In this document: piece by piece, positions 27,195 through 36,001 of the stretch
Layout of the letters: each line of letters begins with the position of its first letter
Position numbering within the stretch: position 1 is the stretch's first letter
From: an uncultured Paracoccaceae bacterium
GTDB taxonomy: Bacteria > Pseudomonadota > Alphaproteobacteria > Rhodobacterales > Rhodobacteraceae
Assembly (NCBI GenBank): GCA_938005545.1
Contig: CALKXV010000020.1
Span: forward strand, 1 to 64,000
DNA: 64,000 nucleotides
Direction of reading: 5' to 3'
Position numbers and translations under genes: made by a program
The notes under the pieces: generated by a model
What the model was told of the DNA's origin: nothing
Database searches by the model: none
The model's input: the letters and a program-made list of their open reading frames with translations, nothing else

Positions 27195-27628
27195 CAGGCG
27201 ATCCATTCGCTGACAGGTGCGTTTGCGTCTTGGAGCGGTTGGCTGATCACGTCGACGAGCGTTGGGCCGGGATGATTGATGGCTTGGCGAAGGGTGGTTT
27301 CCAGTGTTTCGGGATCGTCGGCGCGAAATGCGGTGACGCCAAAGGCTTCGACCAGCCCCGGCAGAATATAGGTGGCACCGCCGCCCGACGGGCCTTCGCA
27401 GATGCCGGGGCGTCCAGTGACGCGCGCATAGCCGTCGGCCATATAAGCGGCCGAGCGTTCGTCGCGCGTCAGGATGTGGGTCATGCCGTGATCGAGTTGA
27501 TAGAGCGCGTCATAAAACGGCAGGGTCGTATCGCCGCAAAGCCCGAAGATGTGTTGCACGCCGTGACTTTCCAGCATGCGAACTATCGTTTCGGCTCCGG
27601 TGAAGGTGTTTTGGTGATCGTCTGGCAT
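27194..27628 (-). pseudogene. Internally deleted thiamine-pyrophosphate enzyme (acetolactate synthase-like)
   Basis: A 144-residue in-frame remnant of a roughly 550-residue TPP-dependent enzyme. Residues 1-94 match the N-terminal pyrimidine-binding domain (VRMLESHGVQHIFGL, RDERSAAYMADGYAR with the TPP-activating Glu57, GPSGGGATYILPGLVEA). Residues from about 95 match the extreme C-terminus (EAFGVTAFRADDPETLE, HPGPTLVDVI). The middle domain and the diphosphate/Mg site are gone. The fusion falls at the short shared VEA/EAFG, near 27340-27352, consistent with deletion between short repeats. The frame, start and ribosome-binding site (gggggagcc) are intact, so a peptide may still be made, but catalysis is not expected. 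Confidence 0.85.
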
Positions 27629-27752
27629 TTTGGCTCCCCCGCGCATTCGCGCGCTTCAGGCCCGAATCCTATCTGCATCACACGGTGGATTTGGCGCGCG
27701 CGCAAGCAAAGGTTCTCGACCTTCGTTGGCGTGCGGAGTAGGCCACTGGGGT

Positions 27753-28493
27753 ATGGAACCCGGATTGATCGTATTGGCGGTGGCCGCCTTGGCCCTAGGG
27801 GGCGTGTTGAAGGGCGCAGTGGGGGCTGGTGCGCCGTTGTTTGCCATTCCGGTTTTGGCGCTTTTGTTCAACGTGCAGGTCGCGGTTGTGCTTTTCACGA
27901 TCCCGAATTTGCTGACCAATTCATGGCAAATCATTGAATACAAATCAGATTTGCTGGATCGACGGTTTCTGTTGGGGTTGGCCGGTGGCGGCGGATTGGG
28001 GGCGTTTGCCGGGTCTTTGATACTGGCGTTTGTCTCGGGCGACATCTTGATGGCGGCGCTGGCCTGTATCGTATTCGCTTATATCGCCGTTCGATTGATG
28101 CGGCCCGACTGGGTATTGTCGTATGAGGTTGCCCGCAGAATTGTCTGGCCCGTTGGACTGGTTGCCGGTGTGATGCAGGGGGCAGGCGGCATTTCGGCGC
28201 CGGTGTCGATGACGTTTTTAAGCGCGATGCGGTTGGAACGCGGGGCGTTCATTGCGACCGTCTCGGTCTTTTTTGCCGCCATGGCGCTGGTACAGATCCC
28301 GACGCTTTTGGCTTTGGGCGTGATGACGCCCGCGCTGGTTGGCTGGAGCTTACTGGCGGCGGTGCCCTTGTTCGGCGCGATGCCGCTTGGCGCAATGTTG
28401 GGGCGTCGGATTGACCGCGACGTCTTCGACAAGTTGATCCTTGGGGTGTTGGCGGTGGTGGGGATAAAGCTGTTTTACGACGCACTGATGTAG
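27753..28493 (+). CDS. TauE/SafE-family anion permease
   Basis: Inner-membrane protein of 246 residues from MEPGLIVLAVAAL with about eight hydrophobic helices in two repeats. The repeat motifs are GGVLKGAVGAGAPLFAIP near the N-terminus and GLVAGVMQGAGGISAPV in the middle, characteristic of the TauE/SafE (DUF81) family, which exports sulfite, sulfoacetate or related anions. The substrate is unknown. The frame is open 41 codons upstream, but that stretch is polar. It is divergent from the TPP remnant, and its end overlaps the convergent cobS by 19 bases. Confidence 0.88.
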   Translation: MEPGLIVLAVAALALGGVLKGAVGAGAPLFAIPVLALLFNVQVAVVLFTIPNLLTNSWQIIEYKSDLLDRRFLLGLAGGGGLGAFAGSLILAFVSGDILMAALACIVFAYIAVRLMRPDWVLSYEVARRIVWPVGLVAGVMQGAGGISAPVSMTFLSAMRLERGAFIATVSVFFAAMALVQIPTLLALGVMTPALVGWSLLAAVPLFGAMPLGAMLGRRIDRDVFDKLILGVLAVVGIKLFYDALM

Positions 28494-29224
28494 GCGGCGG
28501 CAGTCAGCCAACATGTGCATTCGGTCAGTTTTTGAGTGGCGCCAAGCACGTCGCCGGTTTGGCCGCCTATTTGTGTTTTCGCGGCTATCGTCATCAGGCC
28601 TGCGGTCAGGATGCTGACGATGATCAGGGCGGGAAACGTGACCAGAGCGGCGAGCGCCATCAGGCCAATCGCCGTCCAGACCCGCCAGCCGGGTGTCAGT
28701 GCGGCGCGAAAGCCAAGGCCCTCGGCGCGTGCGGGGCGCAGAAACGTCATTGGGATCACCACGGCGGCACGGCTGATGGCTCCGATGGCAGCGAAGAGGG
28801 TCAGGCTTTTTGATGTGGGCGGTGACGCCGCGATGGCTGTTGCCGTCAGCCCGAGGATCAAAATCAGGGCAACGACGCCATAGCTTCCGATGCGGCTGTC
28901 GCGCATGATCTCAAGTTTGGCGTCGCGCGTCTGGCCCCCCCCGAAGCCATCCGCGACATCGGCCAACCCATCTTCGTGCAAAGCCCCGGTCAGAACAATG
29001 CCCGTCGTAATGGCGAGAAGCGCGGCGGTTAATGGGGGCAATGCAAAGGCTGTCAGAAGGAAAATCGTGCCAGACAGTGCGCCGATGATCAGCCCCACAA
29101 ATGGGAACGCCCAAGCCGCATCGCTGGTTGGTGGGGTGTCGTCGGGCAAGCGGCCCATGGGCAAACGCGTCAACAGGACAAAGGCAAGTTGCAGTTCAAC
29201 CCATCTCGCGCGCAGCCCGCTCAC
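28475..29224 (-). CDS. cobS: Adenosylcobinamide-GDP ribazoletransferase
   Basis: Joins alpha-ribazole (phosphate) to adenosylcobinamide-GDP, the final assembly of the nucleotide loop, in the inner membrane (called CobV in the Pseudomonas naming). I chose the GTG at 29224 because it overlaps the cobT stop as GTGA and gives 249 residues; an ATG at 29272 would lie inside cobT. The Asp-rich motif GALHEDGLADVADGFGGG and EIMRDSRIGSYG are the family's metal/substrate signature. Several hydrophobic helices follow. It is not the unrelated cobaltochelatase subunit also named CobS. Confidence 0.93.
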   Translation of the reverse strand: MSGLRARWVELQLAFVLLTRLPMGRLPDDTPPTSDAAWAFPFVGLIIGALSGTIFLLTAFALPPLTAALLAITTGIVLTGALHEDGLADVADGFGGGQTRDAKLEIMRDSRIGSYGVVALILILGLTATAIAASPPTSKSLTLFAAIGAISRAAVVIPMTFLRPARAEGLGFRAALTPGWRVWTAIGLMALAALVTFPALIIVSILTAGLMTIAAKTQIGGQTGDVLGATQKLTECTCWLTAAAYISAS

Positions 29225-30234
29225 CCGCCTGCGACGCCCGCTTCGGCGAAGGTTGCCATGCCGTTGTGACACGCAAGCGCGCTTTTGACGAGGCCAAGTG
29301 CAAGGGCTGCGCCGGTGCCTTCACCAAGGCGCATCGAAAAGTCGAGCACGGGCGTTTTGTCCATCGCTTTGGCAAGGGCGGCGTGGCCTGGCTCTGCACT
29401 GGCGTGGGCGACCAAACAATGGGCCAGAAGATCGGGGTTTAGCTTAAAAAGCGGGGCAACGGCGGCGGTGCAAATATAACCATCCAGCAAAACCGGAATG
29501 GATGCCGCGCGCGCTGCAAGCACTGCGCCACAGATCGCCGCCTGTTCGCGACCGCCAAGCGCTGCAAGGATGCCCATTGGCGCGTTTTGGCCGTGACGCG
29601 CAATACCTTCGGCCACAACTCGGTTTTTCAACGCAATGCCTTCGGCGTTTGAACCCGTACCCGCACCAACCCAAAGGCTCGAATCCCCGCCCATGATGGC
29701 CATGGCTAAAGCCGCCGCAACCGTCGAGTTGCCGATGCCCATTTCGCCCAAAATCAAGATGTCGGCGTTGTCGTCAACGGCTTCGGCCCCAATGTTCAGG
29801 GCCTCAAGACATTCGGCTTCGGACATTGCGGGGCCTTTGGTGAAGTCCTTTGTCGGTCTATCAAGTTCGAGGGGAATAACGGTCAGGTCAGCACCGTTTG
29901 CGCGGCATAGCTGATTGATCGCCGCACCGCCTTGCTCGAAGTTCGCGACCATCTGCGCGGTGACTTCTTGGGGAAACGGGTTCACGCCTTGATCGCAAAT
30001 CCCGTGGTTTCCGGCGAATACAAGAGCTTGTGCGGTTTCGATCTTTGGTTTTTCCGTGCCAGCCCATCCCGCAAGGAAAATCGCAATATCTTCGAGCTTC
30101 CCCAGCGACCGTGGAGGTTTGGTTAACTGGTTTTGACGTTCCAACGCAGCGTCGGATGCAGCGGTGTCAAATTTCGGGAGATCACTCGCCAACTCGGAAA
30201 CCTGATCGAGTGACGTTAGTTTAGTCAGTGGCAT
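29221..30234 (-). CDS. cobT: Nicotinate-nucleotide--dimethylbenzimidazole phosphoribosyltransferase
   Basis: Makes alpha-ribazole phosphate from dimethylbenzimidazole and nicotinate mononucleotide (CobU in the Pseudomonas naming). At 337 residues it is full length. Signatures are FAGNHGICDQGVNPFP, ILGEMGIGNSTVAAAL and, near the C-terminus, MRLGEGTGAALAL with the catalytic Glu. It overlaps cobU by 14 bases upstream and cobS by four downstream, forming cobU-cobT-cobS. bluB, which would make the benzimidazole, is not in the window. Confidence 0.96.
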   Translation of the reverse strand: MPLTKLTSLDQVSELASDLPKFDTAASDAALERQNQLTKPPRSLGKLEDIAIFLAGWAGTEKPKIETAQALVFAGNHGICDQGVNPFPQEVTAQMVANFEQGGAAINQLCRANGADLTVIPLELDRPTKDFTKGPAMSEAECLEALNIGAEAVDDNADILILGEMGIGNSTVAAALAMAIMGGDSSLWVGAGTGSNAEGIALKNRVVAEGIARHGQNAPMGILAALGGREQAAICGAVLAARAASIPVLLDGYICTAAVAPLFKLNPDLLAHCLVAHASAEPGHAALAKAMDKTPVLDFSMRLGEGTGAALALGLVKSALACHNGMATFAEAGVAGG

Positions 30235-30742
30235 TCGGTTTGACCTTTAGGGGGAGCCCAGCGACGGCGAGATACACTTCGTCGGCGGTTTGGGCAATGG
30301 TTTGATTGAGGGTGCCTTGGGCATCGCGAAACGCGCGAGCCAGCGCGTTTTCGGGCACGATGCCAAGCCCGACTTCGTTGGTAACAAGCGTCACGAGCGA
30401 AGTTTGCTGTGTGAGGCAATGGGAAAGTGCGTCGGCTTCCGCGCGCCAGTCGCGGCCATCTTCCATCAGATTTGACAGCCACAACGTGAGGCAGTCGATC
30501 AGCCTTGGGCCTTGTCCATCCGTGCGGTTCAGCGCGCCGACAATGTCCAAGGGTTCGCCGAGCGTTTGCCATTCTGCGCCGCGCCGCGCTTTATGTTCCG
30601 CAATCCGGGCTTCGCTTTCGGCATCAAAGGCGCGGCAAGTTGCGATATAGAACGCAGGCTCGCCGTCTTGCAGTGTTCTGGTTTCGGCAAGCTGGCTTTT
30701 GCCCGACCGCGCGCCACCTGTTATCAGTATCGACTTTCCCAT
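30221..30742 (-). CDS. cobU: Adenosylcobinamide kinase / adenosylcobinamide-phosphate guanylyltransferase
   Basis: Bifunctional enzyme (CobP in the Pseudomonas naming) that phosphorylates adenosylcobinamide and transfers GMP to it. The 173 residues match the family. The P-loop is GGARSGKS (residues 9-16), and His50 in IAEHKARRGAEW is the guanylylated residue by family alignment; TNEVGLGIVPE is the third conserved motif. It is the first gene of the leftward cobU-cobT-cobS unit and divergent from the phosphatase gene across about 50 bases. Confidence 0.95.
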   Translation of the reverse strand: MGKSILITGGARSGKSQLAETRTLQDGEPAFYIATCRAFDAESEARIAEHKARRGAEWQTLGEPLDIVGALNRTDGQGPRLIDCLTLWLSNLMEDGRDWRAEADALSHCLTQQTSLVTLVTNEVGLGIVPENALARAFRDAQGTLNQTIAQTADEVYLAVAGLPLKVKPNATD

Positions 30743-30792
30743 GGCGACATGACAAATCAGAATTCCACCCCGATGAAAAGCGAGCGCGGGCT

Positions 30793-31374
30793 GTGTTCTC
30801 TGTTTCTGAATTGATGTTAATCCGACATGCGGCCGCTGATACTGGCGGGCGTTTGTGTGGACGAACGGATGTGGGCCTGGCTTCGGGGACGCAGGCGGCT
30901 TTGTCAGAACTGTCAGCTTTTTTGCCCAAAGTTCGCGACGTTTTGGTCAGCCCGGCGTTGCGGTGTCGTTTGACTTTGGAAGGGGTGTGGCCCGATGCGC
31001 AACAGGTTGCGGATGACCGGTTGTGGGAACAGGATTTCGGTGACTGGGACGGGCAGGCTTGTGCTGATCTTCCGGACATTGGGGAATTGTCGCGCGCTGA
31101 ATTGGCAGAGCATGCCAGCCCAAATGGCGAGAGCTTTTTGGATCTTTATGCCCGCGCTGCGCCAGCGCTTTGTGATGCTGCGGACCGCGCGCGGAGGGGT
31201 GAACCCGTTGTTGTTGTGGCGCATGCCGGGATTGTGCGGGCAGGTTTGGGTTTGGCGCTTGGGGATCCGAGTGCTGGATTAGCGTTTCAGATTGATCCCT
31301 TGTCGATCACGCGTCTGACGTGTTTGCCGGGTGGTGGCTTTGCGATCAAAGCGGTGAATTGGAGGCCTTTATGA
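30793..31374 (+). CDS. Histidine phosphatase, probable alpha-ribazole phosphatase
   Basis: Phosphoglycerate-mutase-like histidine phosphatase that probably dephosphorylates alpha-ribazole 5'-phosphate or adenosylcobalamin 5'-phosphate (the CobC role of Salmonella). The phospho-acceptor is in LIRHAAAD, with CGRTDVGL following, and the second catalytic His is in VVVAHAGIVR. I took the GTG at 30793 (193 residues); an ATG at 30814 is equally possible and neither has a strong ribosome-binding site. It overlaps pduX by four bases (ATGA), which supports a cobalamin role. Confidence 0.8.
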   Translation: MFSVSELMLIRHAAADTGGRLCGRTDVGLASGTQAALSELSAFLPKVRDVLVSPALRCRLTLEGVWPDAQQVADDRLWEQDFGDWDGQACADLPDIGELSRAELAEHASPNGESFLDLYARAAPALCDAADRARRGEPVVVVAHAGIVRAGLGLALGDPSAGLAFQIDPLSITRLTCLPGGGFAIKAVNWRPL

Positions 31375-32168
31375 CCCGCGTGACTGGCCATTTTGGCGAA
31401 TGGTTTCAAGGGCGGACTGGCCCGGATGGCCCGGTGGTTTTGGTTACGATGACTTGCGATGCGCTTGGCGTAAATGCAAAGCGTCTTTCGGATGGCGCGT
31501 TTTCTGTCGATGGAAGCGCGGGGTTAGATGGCGCCGTTGCAGCAAAGTTTTTTGCAGCTTTGGGCGTGCCGTTGCCGACGGGACGTTTCGACGTGTCTTC
31601 CGATGCTTTGCCGGGAAGTGGGGTTGGTGTTTCGACCGCGTCGCTTTTGGCACTGGCCGCCGCTGCTGGGGTGAAAGCAACGCCCGCTGACCTCGCTGCT
31701 GCCGCATTGGCCGCTGAAAAGGCGGTTGATCCCTTGATGCTGGCGGCCCCCGATTGTTGCCTTTGGGCGTCGCGCGAGGCGTGCGTGGTTCGTGAGACTG
31801 CGGTATTGCCGGTGTTCGAAGTTGTGGCTGGATTTTGGGGCGCGCCGGAACGGACGGATGCGGCGGATGATCGTTTTCCTGATGTGGCGGATTTGGCTGC
31901 GGATTGGGATGCAGCGCGCGGCGATCCATTGGCATTGGCGCGCATTGCGTCGATTTCGGCGGATAGAACGACAGCGCTTCGCGGGCCTTGCGATGATCCG
32001 ACGTCCGAACTGGCGATTGGGCTGGCTGCCTTGGGCCATGCGCGTGCGCACACCGGGTCTGCGCGCGCCTTGTTGTTTAACGTGGATGCGGTGCCGCCGG
32101 GTGCGGAAGGCGCGATGCAATCCGCAGGCTATGCGGATGTGTTTCGGTTTCGAACGGGCGGGGTATAG
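31371..32168 (+). CDS. pduX: PduX-like L-threonine kinase (GHMP family)
   Basis: Phosphorylates L-threonine, giving L-threonine-O-3-phosphate for the aminopropanol arm of cobalamin. The 265-residue product starts MTRVTGHFGEWFQGR, a PduX-type N-terminus, and has the GHMP ATP-binding loop PGSGVGVSTAS and a late small-residue segment. The order phosphatase-kinase-cbiB-decarboxylase places it directly with the enzymes that use its product. This context makes propanediol catabolism unlikely as the main role. The similarity is modest, so the name is by domain plus neighbourhood. Confidence 0.8.
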   Translation: MTRVTGHFGEWFQGRTGPDGPVVLVTMTCDALGVNAKRLSDGAFSVDGSAGLDGAVAAKFFAALGVPLPTGRFDVSSDALPGSGVGVSTASLLALAAAAGVKATPADLAAAALAAEKAVDPLMLAAPDCCLWASREACVVRETAVLPVFEVVAGFWGAPERTDAADDRFPDVADLAADWDAARGDPLALARIASISADRTTALRGPCDDPTSELAIGLAALGHARAHTGSARALLFNVDAVPPGAEGAMQSAGYADVFRFRTGGV

Positions 32169-32170
32169 GC

Positions 32171-33106
32171 ATGGCCGCATCCATGTTCATCGCGCTTTTG
32201 CTGGACGTTTTGATCGGCTGGCCGGGGTGGCTTTATGCGCGCATCGGGCATCCGGTCAGCTGGTTGGGGCGGGTGATTTCCTGGGCCGACGTCCGATTTA
32301 ACCGCGCGGAACTGAGCGACGCAGCACGACGACGTGCGGGAATTATCGTTGTGATCGCGGTGGTTCTGGGCGTTATCACGCTGGGTGTCTTGGTGACATG
32401 GGCGTTGCCAAGTGGTTGGATTGGTGTGGTTTTAACCGGCGCATTGGCGTGGCCCCTGGTGGCCGCGCGCGCGCTGCATGACCATGTCGAGGCTGTTGCA
32501 AAACCTTTAACCGAAGGTGATCTGGAATGCGCGCGCCAAGCGGTTTCGATGATCGTGGGGCGCGATCCAGCGACTTTGGACGCACCCGCCATGGCGCGGG
32601 CCGCAATCGAGAGCCTCGCGGAAAATGCATCGGACGGTGTGGTTGCGCCTTTATTCTGGGGCGCGTTTTTCGGCTTGCCCGGCATCGCGGCCTATAAGGC
32701 GATCAACACGATGGATTCCATGATCGGCTACAAAACGGACCGGCATTTGGCGTTCGGATGGGCGGCAGCTCGGCTGGATGACATGGCGAATGCTATACCA
32801 GCACGCTTGACCGGCGCGTTGATTGCGCTGTCATCGAAAGCGCGTGGAACAGCGTTTCGGACGATGCAGCGGGATGCACGCGGGCACCGTTCGCCAAACG
32901 CAGGATGGCCCGAAGCCGCGATGGCTGGTGCATTGGGTGTGCGGTTGTCGGGGCCGCGCCTGTACGAAGATGGGCTGAGCGACGATCCCTTTTTGAACCC
33001 GGTCGGCGGCGATCCGCGACCTGTGGATGTGTATCTGGCATTGCGCCTGTTTCGACGTAGCGTGCTTTGGACGGCCGGGCTTTTGGTTTTACTGGCGCTG
33101 GTGTAG
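32171..33106 (+). CDS. cobD: Adenosylcobinamide-phosphate synthase CbiB/CobD
   Basis: Membrane enzyme attaching (R)-1-amino-2-propanol phosphate to adenosylcobyric acid. The gene is cbiB in Salmonella and cobD in aerobic-pathway naming. It has 311 residues with several transmembrane helices. Family motifs are LDVLIGWPGWLYARIGHPVSWLGR at the start (shown here across residues 10-33), SLAENASDGVVAPLFWG and YKAINTMDSMIGYK. It starts 3 bases after pduX and is followed at 9 bases by the decarboxylase, so all four genes are one unit. Confidence 0.95.
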   Translation: MAASMFIALLLDVLIGWPGWLYARIGHPVSWLGRVISWADVRFNRAELSDAARRRAGIIVVIAVVLGVITLGVLVTWALPSGWIGVVLTGALAWPLVAARALHDHVEAVAKPLTEGDLECARQAVSMIVGRDPATLDAPAMARAAIESLAENASDGVVAPLFWGAFFGLPGIAAYKAINTMDSMIGYKTDRHLAFGWAAARLDDMANAIPARLTGALIALSSKARGTAFRTMQRDARGHRSPNAGWPEAAMAGALGVRLSGPRLYEDGLSDDPFLNPVGGDPRPVDVYLALRLFRRSVLWTAGLLVLLALV

Positions 33107-33115
33107 CGGGGGGCG

Positions 33116-34084
33116 ATGCGGGATCACGGCGGTAATCTGGATTGGGCGATGGAACGCTGGGGCGGTGCGCCGGGCGATTGGGTTGACCTGTCGACCGGGA
33201 TCAATCCGGTGCCATATCCTGTGCCCGAAATCAGCGCCCGGTCTTGGACGGCATTGCCGACCCAAGCGGATTTGGCTGGGCTATGCGAGGTGGCAAAAGC
33301 GGCTTGTGGGATCACGGGTGATGTTTTGCCGGTGGCCGGTGCACAGGCGGCGATCCAGATGATGCCGCGGTTGATGGCACCGGGCGCGATGCGGGTTTTG
33401 GGGCCGACCTATAACGAGCACGCGGCGAGTTTCTTGGCGGCTGGATGGGAGGTTGAAGAGGTCGCCGACGTGCAGGCTTTGGCCGGAGCCGAAGTGGCCG
33501 TATTGGTCAATCCGAACAATCCCGATGGGCGGCGATGGGTGCCGGAGGTCTTGCGCGATCTTGCGGGTAAGGTCGGGTTTCTAATCGTGGATGAAAGCTT
33601 TGCCGATCCAGAACCGGGCTTGTCGTTGGGACGAAGTGTGCCGGATAACGCATTGATATTGCGATCGTTTGGCAAGTTCTATGGGCTTGCAGGGCTGCGG
33701 CTTGGGTTTGTTTTGGGACGATCCGGGGTGTTGAACAAACTGTCGGCCATCGCGGGGCCGTGGCCTGTTTCAGGTGCTGCAATTGAGGTTGGGCGGGCGG
33801 CTATGAGCGATACCGCTTGGCACGCGGCAACCGTTTCCAGATTGGCGAAAGATGCCGCGCGATTGGATGAATTGGCGTTGGGCGCGGGTTGGGATGTTGT
33901 TGGGGGGACGACTTTGTTTCGGCTTTATCAGGTGCCGGATGCGCGTGCAGTTCAGGGTGCATTGGCCGAACAGCATGTGTGGAGCCGGGTGTTTCCTTAC
34001 GCCACGGATTGGATGCGATTGGGGTTGCCAGGCCTTGCCGATTGGGATCAGGTTGAGCGGGCCATTGAGGCGTGTCGCGCCTGA
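33116..34084 (+). CDS. cobC: Threonine-phosphate decarboxylase (CobC)
   Basis: PLP enzyme of the aminotransferase class I/II fold that decarboxylates L-threonine-O-3-phosphate to aminopropanol phosphate (CobD in Salmonella, CobC in aerobic-pathway naming). It has 322 residues. The N-terminus has the family's DHGGNLDWA and DLSTGINPVPYP, mid-protein VNPNNPDGRR, and the PLP lysine is Lys187 in RSFGKFYGLAGLRLG. It consumes the PduX product and feeds CbiB. It ends 13 bases from the convergent cobQ. Confidence 0.94.
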   Translation: MRDHGGNLDWAMERWGGAPGDWVDLSTGINPVPYPVPEISARSWTALPTQADLAGLCEVAKAACGITGDVLPVAGAQAAIQMMPRLMAPGAMRVLGPTYNEHAASFLAAGWEVEEVADVQALAGAEVAVLVNPNNPDGRRWVPEVLRDLAGKVGFLIVDESFADPEPGLSLGRSVPDNALILRSFGKFYGLAGLRLGFVLGRSGVLNKLSAIAGPWPVSGAAIEVGRAAMSDTAWHAATVSRLAKDAARLDELALGAGWDVVGGTTLFRLYQVPDARAVQGALAEQHVWSRVFPYATDWMRLGLPGLADWDQVERAIEACRA

Positions 34085-34097
34085 GCGCGTGGCGAAA

Positions 34098-35543
34098 TCA
34101 GCGGGCGAGCGCGAACATCCCGTCCAGGTTCAGGTGCTTTTCCATATGGGCGGCAAGGGCGTTCAGCGTTTGTTCGACGGTATCGTTGTAAGCCGTCGCG
34201 CTGGGTGTTGCGCCAAGAGACTTCAGGAACGCCCGTCTGTATGCATCGTCGCGGAACATGCCGTGGAGATAGCTGCCCGTGATTTTTCCGTCTGCGCTGG
34301 TCGCGCCTTCGGGGCCATTTGCGGTGGTGGCAAATGGACGGGTTGTGTCGGGGCCGGTGGTCTGGCCCTTGTGGATTTCATAGCCGAGGAATTTTGCACC
34401 AGAAGCGGCGTGTTGAGCAGGTGTTTCGGTCAGATGTTTTTCCGGCGTCATTACGGTTGTGACATTCAGGAAGCCAAGACCTTGGGTTGCGCCGGGCGCG
34501 CCTTCGATGCCGGTCGGGTCGTCAATAGACTGGCCGAGCAATTGGTAACCGCCGCAGATGCCAAGGATGCGACCGCCCCGTCTTTGGTGGGCCTCCATGT
34601 CGATGTGCCAGCCCTGATCGCGCAAAAAGGCAAGGTCAGCGCGGCTGGATTTGCTTCCCGGAATGATCACAAGATCGGCGTCGCCGGGGATGGCTTGGCC
34701 TGCTTTCAACATGGTGAGGCGCAGGTTTGGTTCGTGAGCCAGCGGGTCCATGTCGTCAAAATTCGCGATGCGGGACAGGCAAAGGCACACGATATGAATG
34801 TCACCCTGAGACGTGCTTTGGATGTCGAGCGCGTCTTCGGCGGGCAATTTCCAGGCGTCTGCGAACCACGGCAGGGTGCCAAATCCGGGCCAGTTGGTGC
34901 GTTGTTCAATAAGTGTGTAGCCGTCGTCAAACAGGCTTGGATCGCCGCGAAACTTGTTGATCAGAAAGCCCTTTATCTGGTTGGCGTCTTCAGCGTCGAG
35001 GATGGTTTTGGTGCCGACAAGTTGTGCGATGACGCCGCCCCGGTCGATATCGCCGGCAAGGACGACGGGCACGTCGGCGGCGCGTGCGAAGCCCATATTT
35101 GCGATGTCATTGGCGCGAAGATTGATTTCGGCCGGCGAGCCCGCACCTTCGACGAGGATCAGATCGTATCGGGCCTTCAGACGATTGAAGCTTTCCAGAA
35201 CGCTGGTCATCAATTGGGGTTTCAACTTGGCATAATCGCGTGCCTTGGCGGTGGTCAGGCGCTTGCCTTGAACGACGACCTGCGCACCGGTTTCTGATTC
35301 CGGTTTCAGAAGAACCGGGTTCATGTCGGTGTGGGGTTTCAATCCAGCCGCCATGGCCTGAAGCGCCTGCGCACGGCCAATTTCGCCACCATCCACGGTG
35401 ACGGCGGCGTTGTTCGACATGTTTTGCGGCTTGAACGGGGCGGTCTTGATGCCCCTCAAATGCGCGGCGCGGGCAAGGCCTGCAACCAGCACCGATTTGC
35501 CAACGTTCGAGCCGGTACCCTGGATCATGAGCGCGCGTGTCAT
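34098..35543 (-). CDS. cobQ: Cobyric acid synthase CobQ
   Basis: Glutamine-dependent amidotransferase that amidates four side chains of adenosylcobyrinate diamide. The ATG at 35543 overlaps the stop of the membrane-protein gene (ATGA) and gives 481 residues. An N-terminal dethiobiotin-synthetase-like ATPase domain ([21 protein letters not shown]) is followed by a GATase domain with the nucleophile Cys in [10 protein letters not shown] and a late SYLHGMF. Earlier ATGs at 35564 and 35588 are possible. It is the last gene of cobO-ydjM-cobQ. Confidence 0.95.
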   Translation of the reverse strand: MTRALMIQGTGSNVGKSVLVAGLARAAHLRGIKTAPFKPQNMSNNAAVTVDGGEIGRAQALQAMAAGLKPHTDMNPVLLKPESETGAQVVVQGKRLTTAKARDYAKLKPQLMTSVLESFNRLKARYDLILVEGAGSPAEINLRANDIANMGFARAADVPVVLAGDIDRGGVIAQLVGTKTILDAEDANQIKGFLINKFRGDPSLFDDGYTLIEQRTNWPGFGTLPWFADAWKLPAEDALDIQSTSQGDIHIVCLCLSRIANFDDMDPLAHEPNLRLTMLKAGQAIPGDADLVIIPGSKSSRADLAFLRDQGWHIDMEAHQRRGGRILGICGGYQLLGQSIDDPTGIEGAPGATQGLGFLNVTTVMTPEKHLTETPAQHAASGAKFLGYEIHKGQTTGPDTTRPFATTANGPEGATSADGKITGSYLHGMFRDDAYRRAFLKSLGATPSATAYNDTVEQTLNALAAHMEKHLNLDGMFALAR

Positions 35544-36001
35544 GGGCGTTTTCTGATCCGCCATGCGACGGTTGCTGCGATCACCCAAAGCATGATTTCA
35601 ATCAGGAACGTCCAATGCGCCATGAAGGACAGCAGGAAGTGGCTGTGCGTGGGTTGGACGACAATGAAGGGCGCCGCGTGATCGGACAGGGGCCAGGCCC
35701 ATGCGATTTCGCCAAGAGTTGTATCAAGTGCCACGTGCACCAGACCGCCGATACCCAGGCCGATCAGAAAGGGACGTTTGGCAAGGTAACCGACGCCCAG
35801 AGTAAGCGCCCAAAGGGCAGGGCGGTGCGTTAAGTAGCTGTGGTGGTGGTGGCCGCGGTTATCGACCAGATAGAACCAAAGAATATCGAGATCGGGGATC
35901 ACCGCAGCGATGAGAATGCCGGTGAACACCGCCTTTGATGGCGTGAAGCGCGACGTGAAGACGGCGGCAAGGTAATTGGCAGGAATATGCCCGATTATCA
36001 T
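35540..36001 (-). CDS. YdjM/DUF457-type membrane metal-dependent hydrolase homologue
   Basis: A 153-residue inner-membrane protein with about four helices. The conserved polar residues of the YdjM/DUF457 family are visible: IPDLDILWF, a run of His in [13 protein letters not shown] and VHVALDT. By family it is a predicted membrane-bound metal-dependent hydrolase; the reaction is not known. Its start overlaps the cobO stop (TAATG) and its stop overlaps the cobQ start (ATGA), so it is translationally coupled on both sides inside a cobalamin operon. A role in the membrane side of cobalamin synthesis or salvage is inference. Confidence 0.8.
   Translation of the reverse strand: MIIGHIPANYLAAVFTSRFTPSKAVFTGILIAAVIPDLDILWFYLVDNRGHHHHSYLTHRPALWALTLGVGYLAKRPFLIGLGIGGLVHVALDTTLGEIAWAWPLSDHAAPFIVVQPTHSHFLLSFMAHWTFLIEIMLWVIAATVAWRIRKRP

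Noticed and set aside
31371-32168. Propanediol-utilisation gene as sign of a microcompartment
   Set aside because: No other pdu gene or shell protein; neighbours are all cobalamin aminopropanol-arm genes.
33852-35297. 481-codon + strand frame across the end of cobC and through cobQ
   Set aside because: Most of it is antisense to cobQ, whose catalytic motifs are intact; no homology recognised in the + frame product.
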